From: Diphasiastrum complanatum
Taxonomy: Eukaryota > Streptophyta > Lycopodiopsida > Lycopodiales > Lycopodiaceae
NCBI GenBank assembly: GCA_029204225.1
Contig: CM055093.1
Span: 47,688,354 to 47,752,353, forward strand
Reading direction: 5' to 3'
DNA length: 64,000 nucleotides
The notes below the pieces were generated by a model. It made no database searches and was not told the DNA's origin. It saw nothing but the letters and a program-made list of their open reading frames with translations. This document shows positions 54,133-64,000 of the stretch, one piece after another. Position numbers and translations under genes: made by a program. Each line of letters begins with the position of its first letter. Within the stretch, counting starts at the first letter, position 1.

Positions 54133-56576
54133 GTGCGATTAGCTGAAAATAAAGATGTGTTGCAGGCTGCCTTTGGAACCAATGAGTGATTAGTAATGGA
54201 AATACACTGAGCAATGCCATAGAATTCGCTTGAAATCTGCCTCAGAAATGTACGATTGGCTGCCATGAAAATGCTCAGACCATTGTTAGTTAAATCCTCA
54301 TAGCCTGATCAGTGATGAACTAGGAAAAATCATTTATCTATGCCTCCTCATAGTAAAGCATTCTCATCATTCGCTACATAGAATTTCCTTCCTGACTGTC
54401 GTCGGAAATGCGCTCAGGTTAGTTTCACCTCTAAGGTGCGATTGATTGGCCATAAAAATGTGTTGGAATGCAATAAGAATGCATTTGGTCTCTGCAACAA
54501 AGAAAACATTGGAATGGTAGTGATCACATGCGTATCGTCAGAAAAACAATGATGGCTTTATAGGTACTCGCATTAGTGACCTGAATAGTAAATTCCCTTT
54601 GCTCGGACAGGTAGCAATGGCCACACATTCCTTATGACTGTTTATAATTGCTTCACATCTGAAATAAGGATGGCGATCTAAAGGATGTTGGGATACTCAC
54701 GAAGTCTCTCAAACTAGCTAACAATAGAACAAGCGATAACCAGTTGAAGTGACCCTCTCAACACTACGATGAAGGTAGTCTCCTATCCCTCAAAAGAAAC
54801 ATAATTGGATGTAATTTTGATGGATGATTGATTCTTTTTCATGATTGGCTCAAAAATGAGGGATGGAGGCCCCTAATGAATGCCCACACAACCATGAAGC
54901 ATAGACACAACACACTCCTCAAAGGTGGAACTTTGGCTTCAGAGAAGCATAATCCCTCAAGAAGATAGAATGGTCTAAATAACATAATGAACCTCAACCA
55001 TTGAATTCCTTTCAAACAATTGAAAAACCCTTAATTCTTGAAATCTCTCAACATGAAGGAGATGGAAACAACACATGAACACAAGTCCATAAGTACTTGA
55101 TTGAAGAAGGCTCTCACCTCATGATCCAAAGCTATATCTTGAATAGGATAAAAGATAACAAGCACTCATAAGAAAGGATCTCACATGATGAAAATTAATA
55201 AGCATAGATCAAATAGGCCTCCAAGAGCATGAGATTTCAATAACAAACTCACTCATAACAATCCATCCCTCAAGAATACAAAGCAATTACAAACTCTAAG
55301 ACCATACTCAACACCCTATTGCAAGTACACTACCTCTCAATAAGATTAGATGAAACTCTTAACTATCCAACTATCACAAGACAAAGCAAACCTCACAAAG
55401 CTCTCCACTCATATGAGACAAGACAACAAGGATCCAAAACTACTAACTCACAAAGGTACTAACTCACAAATACACTAAATCTCAACACACATTTTTTACA
55501 TACAAAGAGTTGGCTCCTTTTTATAAGAAAACCCGAGTGTCTCCCTTCAAAATGAAGCTTTGCCAATTTTCATGCCCTTCAAGCCCTCTTTGCCATTTGT
55601 CCTCAACCCATTTGATAGTACACCTAGTGGCCTCCATAAGAGAGTGGGGGAGTGGTGCATTCAAGGCTCTCTTCCAAAACTAGCCAAGATGCCATTTTTG
55701 TCAAAGGCTAGGGAGGCCATTCAAGTTTCCCCTTTTGTACATCCTAGAAGCCCAAAATGTGAATGGCTAGTGGGTGTACCTCCCAAATTTTTTAGCCTCC
55801 AAGGTGTTTTGGCATTTAATATCCAAATTTTGGGTGAGGCCCTTACTGGGCAGCCTTCATTTTTTCTTTGGGTACCTTGGGTTTTGGCCTTTCTTCGTTT
55901 TTTCAAGGGCCGTGCGCCTACTGCTCATTTGTCTGGATTTTTGGCCTGTTGGGTTACCACTTGGCCCGCACATTTCGTTAATTGCCCGTAAATTGCCCAA
56001 ACTTTGCCGTTAGGGTTTCTGTGACTCCTTCACACTGAATCCATATTTTCCGGTCCCGTTTTTACCTGAAACTTTTCTTTCTCGGTTGACTTTTTCGACA
56101 TTCATGACTAGGGCTCCCACGACAACACGGTTTCCCTGAAAAATACACTGAGTGATCATATATTTGTAAAAATGGACTCAGTACATGGTGAGATTTTAGC
56201 ACGGTCATACCGGCTATTTTTTTACAATTGGCCATGTTTTTGAAAAGCCGTAAAATATTTACCGGCCATTTCTAAGGCCGCAAAATTTGCTCTAGCCTCA
56301 TTTAGGGCGGGCTGAGACCCAATTCTAGGTGGATCGACACTTTTGGCTCGGTCTTACAAAACTTGACGATAAAATATTTTTGACGGTTTTTTTGAAAGTC
56401 AGTTTCTTACTTTTAAACTGTGTCTAGCCACTTTAGGACGAGCTGGGACCCAATTCTAAGGCAAATTTGTGCCGATTTTTCTCTAATAACCGAGTTTTAC
56501 ATACCGGTTTTTTCAATTATTGCAAACTTAAACTTCAATATTAGCCCGATTTTCCGTGCGAAAATATCGGCTAACA

Positions 56577-57709
56577 CTTACAAAGAGCAGATTCGTAGAT
56601 AAATTCGGTACATACAGGACTTTAGAGAGTAGCTTAGATTGATCATTTGCAAAGCTTAATCTTACAGTGCCTTCACCTTTGATAGCTTGTGTGCTATTGT
56701 CACCAAGGTGAACGAACTTTTGGGTACTGTAAGGTGTAAAGGACTCGAAACAGCCAATGAGGCTAGTCATGTGCTGAGTGGCTCTGAAATCCAAGAACCA
56801 GGAACTTTTCCCAGATGCTTCTTGATGGTTGGTCATGAAGGCATCATGATCTGCTTCTTGAATAGGTTGTGGAGCTTCTGCAGCTACATTTGTCACTTGA
56901 TTCGACTGTCCCTTGCTATTGTTCTTCGTTTGAAGTATTTGACAGTCTTGAATTTTGTGATTGTTTCGTTTGCAGTATCTGCAGAACAACTTCTTCTTTG
57001 TTTGTGGATTCGATTGTTCCTTGTGTTGAGCTGGTTTCTGGTCTGGCTTTGATTGCTTTGGGCCTTTCTTCTTCTTCTACTTTGTCATGCTCTTGTTGGT
57101 GTACAAGGCATGAGAATCAGCTGAGGAACTTGAGGCTTCATTCCTTCGCGTGTCTTCCTGCAACAACATAGTAATGACTCTTGAAAGAGTCAATTCTGGA
57201 TGAGTCGTGATGATCGTCACCCAGCTATCATAAGAACTTGGCAAGCTTGTAAGCAGTTGCATCACTGCATCTTGATCGTCTATGACAAACCTGACAGTGG
57301 CCATTTGTCTTAGCAGGTTCTTGAATTGATTAATGTGATTCTATAGAGAATCACCATTCGTCATCTTGATGGAGTAGAATTTCTTCCTGAGATGTAGCTT
57401 AGAGGCTATATCTCGCACTTCGTATAGTGTGCTCAAGATGTCCCTGACTTCTTTTGATGTCTGAGCCTCGGATACCTGGCCGATCTAGGTATCTGTGATG
57501 TTGAGGATGATCAGCACGAAAGCTTTTCCATCCTTCAGCTTCCATCTGGCGATTGTCACATCGTCCACTTCGGGTTTCTCTTCTTCACCTGTAACAACGT
57601 CGAACAATTCTTTTGCCATTACTACAGTTTTTATCTTAAATTTCCACAGATGGTAATTGGCTCCATCAAGCTTGTCCATGATAGGACTGGCTTTCCCTTG
57701 AGAATCCAT
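56577..57709 (-). pseudogene. Copia gag and protease, interrupted by the gypsy insertion
   Basis: Reads down from ATG 57709: MDSQGKASPIMDKLDGANYH, then LWKFKIKTVVMAKELFDVV (gag opening); 57304-57077, QLLTSLPSSYDSWVTIITTH (gag core); 56989 onward, zinc knuckle CRYCKRNNHKIQDC and protease SSWFLDFRATQHMT, where the active site is DFRA in place of DSGA. Several stops lie between these pieces. Coding ends at 56577 against the gypsy LTR. The rest of pol is not found here; only an RNase H tail appears on the far side of the gypsy (42.0 kb). Confidence 0.8.
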
Positions 57710-57848
57710 GTGGAAGAATTAGTCTAAGTGATAAGAGAAACTATTAGTGACTTAAGTATGAAAATCTGATATTTATAGAACAAGAAAACAATTACTCTAT
57801 CGGCTAGTAGAGTCTTGTACTATGGAAGCTTATCAAGCTATGAAAATG

Positions 57849-57860
57849 GCTCTGATACCA
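57849..57860 (-). other. Primer-binding site of the copia element
   Basis: Minus strand TGGTATCAGAGC, adjacent to the LTR at 57861. Confidence 0.9.
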
Positions 57861-58931
57861 TGTTGGAGAGAGAGGGGGAGAATAAATGACGAACACAAAC
57901 GAGAAACGAACTCAAACAAGAAGCGAACGAGAAATGAACTTGAACAGAAGATGTTTGTGCGCAGCGGAATGAGTTAAACGACTCTCTCCAAAAGCATGAC
58001 TATGCCTATCAGAATGAATAGATCTTTAGTGATAAGAAACACAGTCAGTCTAGATTACGCAGCCAAACATTTAATGGATGAAGCGCTAGATGAATAATTT
58101 GTCGCGAATTGCAAGACAAATTATATGTCGCAAATGATTCGCGAAGAGCTAGACTGTGCTCAACTGGTAATTAGTCGCGAATGATTCGCGAAAGACAAGA
58201 CTAAAAGTTAATCGTCTATTACCAGAAAGAACAACTAGAAAGATCAAACAAAATAAAGAACAAGCATAGCAATATTAACACAAATCGAAATGCAGAACAA
58301 AGAGCTATATCAGATTAAGTATATCATGTATACATGTTAATAATGCAGTAGAGCACAATACAATAGCAGACGAAACCGTGTGTCCTATGAAGCTTATTTT
58401 GTCTGTAATGAGGAATGAAACCTCTTCTCTTAGTCTCTTCTTCTCTCACTTGATCATCTGATCATCATCATCTCATGAATGGTGTCCAGAATATGTATAA
58501 ACACATAATATTACAGGTATGCACTGAGTGGATGTGCTGTTTGTAGGAGATTGTGGGTGCTACAATTGTTGTCCAATCTGTTAGCGCAACTGCATGGAGT
58601 GAGTGTAAAAAGGGTGCAACGTCAACCAGTGCTGAAGTGAACGTTGGTGATGATGCGAAAAGTGGGCCACTCTTACGAACGGCCTTAAGATAAGATTTAC
58701 ATGGTGCCTTACCGTTTAGGCACCTTCGGCATTCTGTAGGATAGTGTCCCCTTTTCGCCTGTCATCATAACCTGTGTAAAAACACAGTGTTCGTGATTCT
58801 TTCACCTTTTATTCGTCTGTGCAAATTTGCGTGTAAATATGCAAATTGCGTGACAACGTTAGTAAATATGCAACAAGAATGAAGGTAGATTAAAAATGGG
58901 ATTTAGGAGAGTAGGAGGAGTAAATCCAACA
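57861..58931 (-). repeat. 5' LTR of the copia element (family G)
   Basis: 1,071 bp from TGTTGG (57861) to CCAACA (58931), with matching inverted ends. The outer flank is GAATG (58932-58936). Similar to but clearly diverged from the LTR ending at 41891. Contains repeated TCGCGAAT/ATTCGCGA words between 58100 and 58190. Confidence 0.85.
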
Positions 58932-58936
58932 GAATG

Positions 58937-59066
58937 CGTGCTTGTAAAGGAAAAGATGAATGCAAAAACGCAACAGGCAGTCAAAATCACAAGAATTGGA
59001 AAATGGACCGTAATACACGAGTTCTTTAACACAATTTAAAAAGATTATTAGAAGCAACGGTGCCAA
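58937..59066. other. Flank of the copia LTR
   Basis: No feature recognised. Confidence 0.35.
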
Positions 59067-60045
59067 TGATTGTCGGTCCTCTCTACACACTTTTCTATTG
59101 GTTCTACTAACAATGATAATAGGTTCCTATCAGCCTACAACCGACAGTGCTCTGCTACTCTTCTCAAATCGATAGTTTGCAATGTAATGGTGATGCACCC
59201 TGTTTGTCAATTGGCACATCTACAACCCAATTTTGATCCTTACTAAAAATGGAAGCTCAACTTAAATCTGAGATCTGTCATGACTCATATACCTACGTCT
59301 GTTTCAAATTTTCTTTGGTTTCTTATAGAATGTAGATTATTACTGATCTAATCTAAGCAAGAAATAGAGAATGAGATTGAAAGTAATCCTACTGAAATCA
59401 CTAGAATCAACAAAACAAAATCTAACTAAGAACTGCAAATCTTATAGAGTGTTTATTACAAGTATCACTCAACATTTATAATAAAAACTCCTCAGGGAGT
59501 CAAGCACAAGGCAACGTCAAATGAGAATGTGTAAGACCAGCCACTAAGCCCTGCACATGAACTTGATATTAATCACAAAACCAATCCTAGAAGAAGGAAG
59601 AAACAACAACAACAGATTCGTACAGAAGTACTCAAACTAAATGCATTAAAATGGAGCATAGACTGAAATGCAAATAGAAGGATTTTTAATTATTAGCTCA
59701 ACAACATCTCATTACAATATCTTATCCTTGGAAACTCATGGAGGAGGCTTTTATGTATACCCACGAGTTAGTGAATCCATTTCTATTACAATTTGGATTC
59801 CACCTCTTACATGATAATAGGAGGCCTCTTTATTAAAAACACAACTCTGCGAGGGTCTAAATTACTAACTCCCACATGGTTTTCCATCTTTTGGAAATTA
59901 CCATGGGGCTCACAAATTGTACAACTTAGCCTAGCACTAGTAATTCTTGTGCTCTCAAACTCGGCTCTCAACTTTATCTCTACTGGAAGCCCTTTTGAGT
60001 GATGAGGCACTGCATCGACACCTTGGGGCATGGCATCAGCTAACA
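59067..60045 (+). repeat. Diverged family-E LTR
   Basis: The right end ATCAGCTAACA at 60045 and phrases such as CTAGTAATTCTTGTGCTCTC and TTACCATGGGGCTCAC parallel the solo LTR at 9307-10465. The left end is only approximate (near GATTGTCGG at 59068). No target duplication was found. Confidence 0.5.
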
Positions 60046-60088
60046 AAAACGTTTGCCCGCCCAAGTGCCCAAGTGCAAGTGCCCGTGA
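60046..60088. repeat. Inverted copy of the TIR-like repeat at 36191
   Basis: GCCCGCCCAAGTGCCC followed by AAGTGCAAGTGCCCGTGA is the complement of 36191-36232 with a few mismatches. Both copies are followed within 80 bp by a TCCTCTCCTC tract. Confidence 0.55.
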
Positions 60089-60333
60089 GCGTCACATCCA
60101 TTTACTGTAAACCGGATGAAGTCCTCTCCTCTCCTCTCCTAACATGCTTAACAAAGAGAAAACACCTAACAAGACAATTCAAATATAGGTGTGGATGCAA
60201 AGGCAAGTTGTTTTCAACTGCTTCATCCAACGAGCTGACCTGACTTGTGGAGTAATTTGCGCCGGAACAAAATTAGGTGAGTGATTCATAGTTTTATTGA
60301 TGGTGCTTCATAGTTTTATTGATTTGGTGCAAT
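60089..60333. other. Spacer with short repeats
   Basis: CTCTC(CT) repeats at 60121-60140 and two copies of TTCATAGTTTTATTGAT (60285-60301 and 60308-60324). No gene is seen. Confidence 0.4.
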
Positions 60334-60448
60334 TAGTCTTAAGGTGCATGTGAATTTATGCAGATTTGAATCAGTCTTAAGATGCATGAGAATTTATGCA
60401 GATTTGAATCAGTCTTAAGATGCATGAGAGTTTATGCAGATTTGAATC
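60334..60448. repeat. Three-copy tandem repeat, period 38-39 bp
   Basis: Units at 60334, 60373 and 60411 start AGTCTTAAGRTGCATG and end ATGCAGATTTGAATC. They differ at one to three positions. Confidence 0.9.
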
Positions 60449-60993
60449 AAATGTTTAATGTGCTTTTGATGAGAAGAGATTGTAACACATGTTGCATCTT
60501 TTTTTTCAAAGAACTGGTATAAAGACCTAAAGGATTGCTCCTAAGATGAGGATAGAAAAATACAATAAGAGAGACTATGGAGCCAAACTGCCCAACCAAT
60601 CCTAGATCAAACCTGGATCTAGCCCCCAAGCCATGCCATGTGAAGCAACAGGAGAAGAGAGAAACTGGTAACATAACCCAATGTGTCGACGGGAGAATCC
60701 CCACCTCATTATATAGAGAGTAGAGTCTTGTGCATGTAACCATGCAATCCCCATGCAGGTCAACTATAAATAGATCACATCTCTTCATGCGGACCTCCTG
60801 CCTATATCTGTCACACAGACATGCAATACTCCAGATGTCTCAATTAGCGTGTCTGGGTCCTCTCAAGGTAATTAGTCACAAACAGGCCTTGACATGGATT
60901 TAAATCATGGCGTGACCATTAATCTCGAGTACTGGAGGTCCGATCTACCATATTAGGACTATTCCAAGTCCTTAACCAAATATGGCCATAACA
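60449..60993 (-). repeat. 3' LTR of a minus-strand gypsy-type element
   Basis: On the minus strand TGTTATGGCC begins at 60993 after the purine tract AAGAAGGGAAGAA (complement of 60994-61006). This resembles the chromovirus end at 8650-8670 (AAGGGGGGAAGAATGTTATG). The left boundary is not determined. A TATAAATAG-like box lies near 60766 on the plus strand and TATATAATG on the minus strand near 60711. Confidence 0.55.
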
Positions 60994-61006
60994 TTCTTCC
61001 CTTCTT

Positions 61007-64000
61007 AAATTGCTTCTATCCTTAGAAGCTCCAAAAAAAACAGGAAAGAATTACAGTTCCTTTAACTTTCAGTATTAACCGAGAAAATCATTATCCTTAA
61101 TCTGACTTTTATATCAAACAAGTACTCAGAGATAAACCTATTTTCAATCGTTAATCTCTATTCTGGAGTACCAACTCTGGTTTGAAAAGTACACTAAGAG
61201 ATATATTTCCTCAACATGGTTATACTAAAGAAAAAAAATGATAATTACAGTCTAAAATTATCCACAAAATCTGGCAGACAATCCATAAAATCCTTCCAAG
61301 TACAACTATCCTTAGAATCCAATTCTAAGATATGATAATTCATTCAACTAGAATCTCTAGGAGAATCATTAAGATATAGAATGATTAAAACTCAACTTTG
61401 AGTATCCTAGATACTCTTTTGAGTTAAATGCTCATGTTTCTAACACGAAATACAAGAAAATAACATTCATTCATCTTAATAGACTTATCTGTCTCTTATG
61501 TTAACTGGAGATCCAATCAAATGAAAAATTGTACTCAAGCATCTACTGACCATAAACTGTAGTAGAATAGCATCCACTAGAAAAATAAGATAATATATGT
61601 GAGATCCATAGGTTCTCAATTAAAATACTGGAGTAAAGATATTCAAAACACTGATCTGAATTCATACTCAGTTTACAGACCAAGACTTAATCGTCACACT
61701 TAAAAATCATTACAATTCTTTACAATCCTCTGACAAAATATATATTTACGATCTATCATCTAGTTCGTATAATTCATCAATCATAATTTTCTGAAATCCA
61801 AAACCATACTTAATCACTATAGGATACTGGAGTATATGTCTAACATAACTCAGGAAAAGTAAGAGTCATTCCAAAATCTTTCTATCAAGAAAATACTGGA
61901 TTTAGGAATACTTCCAAACATGATTCTTTAACTGAAGTGCAAGATTCAAGGTCTAGGAACCACTGGTAATTTAAGACTGAATGCATACCAAGATGACAAT
62001 CATCTTTAACTACAAAAACTTCAGATTACAATTCAAAATCATATCTAGATACCCAAAGTCCCGCTGAATATTATTCTAGTTATTATACTTGGATCCATCA
62101 TGATTTGTTATCCAATTGAGCTCTCTGGGATTCAATCACTAATGATCTGAGTCCCTTCCTTAACTAAGGAATACTCTATCCCAAGAATATTGTATATCCA
62201 ATGCACACAATTTTAACCGATAAACCAAAATGATTCACTAATCATGCGTCTTACAAGTGATATAATTCAAAACCATCAGTTCCTAGTGAATCCACATCAC
62301 ACTGATCATTTTACCAATTAACTTCATCCTGGAGTAATCAACTACTCAGATTAATTGCCAATGATTCAGAAATCTTAAATGTCTAGGTGAAAAATTCAAT
62401 TATACTAGTATGACACCACATTTAGATCCTCATCCAAACCATTTATAAGTAAATCCATAAATCTCCAATCCAAAGATTTGTTAACTCTGCAAGTATTTGT
62501 CAAAACAATACTTGATCACATGTTTATGTTCACCGACTAGGTTAAGTGCACCAAATAACCTTATTAATCAGGAATACACACTAGATTCATACAAGATTAA
62601 TCATGCACATATGTGAATAATCTCACTATGACCCAGTACATAAACACATTTTTTATCTGGCAGATTCCTCCAGAACCCACATATGTTACTCACATATCTC
62701 ACTGAGATCTTGTAACTCAGCTACAAAAGATTATCTATTTTGCATGAGTGAATAACATATCCGAGAAATCTTTGAGATGAATAACATTCAATCTCAACAA
62801 TTTTCCAATCCAACTTACCTCTAATTACATGATTTCATCCACTCATCAACCCCTCACTGATCTTAGTACTAAAACTAAGATTAGGTTGATCCAATACAGA
62901 ACTCTTGTCGATCTTGATGGAAAGGGATGAATAGTATAGTTCTTAGGCATATACTCAATTTAGAAATTCGATTTCTTGGTACGATGCTATTTAAACTATT
63001 TAACTCTGGAGTATTGGTACTCCTAGTGAATGGAGTTAAATTGTGTGTTTTTTTTTTTCCGATTTTCTCCTTTTCAAATCGGTGGAACACCGATCAGTTG
63101 GTTATTGTGGTTTTGATGATTTAGGTCATTAAAATTGAACAAACCAAAAGCTTTTGAAATACTTGTTAAATAATTAATGGAAAAAATTCATTGTATTTGG
63201 AGGTAATTCTTTATTCAACAATTTTATTTTGGGGTGAATACAGTGTAGAAAGTACCTGAATCCAAATCTTATTTCCCATTAATTACAGATAATTTTAACG
63301 AAGTAATTCTTAAACCAGTAAGTGAAAAGGGTGAACAATCCAATTTTATTGGAAAAATAATAATAGGAACTGATCAAAAGAAAAACTGATTTCATTTCCA
63401 GTTAGAATCCTATGGTGGTTTGTATATCGATATTTCTACCTAGGTATATGATAGAGATGAAACTGTTTCAAACTTTTTTCCTACAGTAATTCATTTTTTT
63501 ACATTTACTAATGTCATTATGTCTTCTTGATACCTTAGCTGAAAGATTTTCAGAGAACTGAAAATTCTAAGGAGGGAAGAAGAGTGGACATCAGGGGTAG
63601 TAAGTGTGATCGGGAAATGTATTTAGCAGTTAGGATTTTAGCAATCCCAGTAAATAATTGCTTAATACTGGATATTAATTTCCTGGGTAGGATTCAATAA
63701 CTAATATCTTTGTGACTATTGAGTTATCCGCAGTTTTGGATGTCAATTGTGATGTTAGAAGTAGAATCTGATATATGGATTACATTGGATCTGTTAGTTG
63801 ATAAAAGCTTGTCCCTAGAGTTGATGCTCTTGGATCCAGGGGGATTTGAAGCTTATCATTAACTTGTAAGGATCAAAATGTAGTGTTGAACCATGTTAAT
63901 TCTTCTGTCTAAATCACAGAATCAGGTGTGCATTTGTGGTATCTATGTGATGGGCATGCTAGTCAGCCAAATAAATTGGATTCTCCAGTGTTTGGGAACA
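61007..64000. other. AT-rich sequence, probably decayed interior of the element ending at 60993
   Basis: No RT, integrase or chromodomain motif could be read. The word CTGGAGTA(T) recurs about eight times across 61.1-63.0 kb. A plus-strand stretch near 63640-63690 (LAVRILAIPVNNCLILDINF) has a protease-like look, but too little to call. No host gene or RNA gene is seen. Confidence 0.35.

Larger units (their letters stand above)
52188..56576 (-). repeat. Very long (about 4.4 kb) 5' LTR of the gypsy element
   Basis: On the plus strand the block starts TGTTAG at 52188, next to the primer-binding site, and ends CTAACA at 56576, exactly where copia protease coding resumes. The copia reading frame ends at ...NLSTNLLF then SV at this point. 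The flanking 5-mer is CTTAC (56577-56581); its partner is lost with the 3' LTR. LTRs of 4-5 kb occur in Tat/Ogre-like gypsy lineages. The interior is AT-rich with no convincing gene; a 143-codon frame at 55560-55991 is judged non-coding. Confidence 0.65.

Noticed and set aside
55560-55991. 143-codon plus-strand open frame
   Set aside because: It lies inside the long gypsy LTR, has an overlapping second frame of similar content and shows no family motif; a chance frame in a GC-richer patch.
40751-58931. One intact copia element spanning both family-G LTRs
   Set aside because: The two LTRs share motifs but are too diverged to be accepted as one pair without alignment, the left LTR start is unclear, and the GAATG flank at 58932 has no visible partner.
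36191-60088. A single 24-kb transposon bounded by the inverted TIR-like repeats at 36191 and 60046
   Set aside because: Flanking bases show no target duplication, and the right copy abuts a family-E LTR end. The interval is fully explained by separate retroelements.

Overview
The window looks like nuclear DNA of a large-genome vascular plant. It has one plant-type transcription-factor gene (GRAS family, LISCL-like) and plant Ty1/copia and Ty3/gypsy retrotransposons, including a chromodomain-carrying chromovirus. It also has tRNA-iMet primer-binding sites (TGGTATCAGAGC), intron-bearing gene fragments and long (TG)n and (GA)n microsatellites. The low gene density and deep nesting would fit a gymnosperm or fern, but the species cannot be fixed from the sequence alone.

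Layout. 1-4.1 kb: 5' end of a minus-strand LTR element (family A), a small minisatellite, and a segment (block B) with a Ulp1/C48 protease-like fragment (+) facing an unidentified spliced coding fragment (-). 5.0-8.7 kb: a decayed chromovirus that has lost RNase H but keeps its chromodomain. 9.3-10.5 kb: a solo LTR with a perfect CACAT target duplication, sitting in an older gypsy-type LTR (family F) that recurs inverted at 13.4 kb. 12.9-16.7 kb: tandem repeats and microsatellites. 16.7-18.9 kb: the GRAS gene, truncated at its C-terminus. 20-28.8 kb: LTR scraps, a copia 5' end, unidentified ORFs and microsatellites. 28.8-32.4 kb: a copia element with an unbroken 612-codon ORF in which gag and protease are fused in frame to RNase H, with integrase and RT deleted. 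32.4-36.2 kb: decayed gypsy and copia segments. 36.2-39.9 kb: second copies of block B and LTR A, in swapped order. 40.7-58.9 kb: a nested stack. Copia pieces on the minus strand flank a minus-strand gypsy whose surviving LTR is about 4.4 kb, and that gypsy is interrupted by a young 4.36-kb non-coding LTR element (GTCAT target duplication, nearly identical LTRs). 59-64 kb: further LTR remnants, a 38-bp tandem repeat and AT-rich sequence.

Only the GRAS gene is a plausible host gene. The rest is mobile DNA, captured coding fragments and spacer, with no operon-like cooperation. The most interesting parts are the duplicated spliced Ulp1-like/unknown gene pair, the deletion-derivative copia ORF, the non-coding LTR element with internal hairpin repeats, and G-box palindromes shared by unrelated LTR families.
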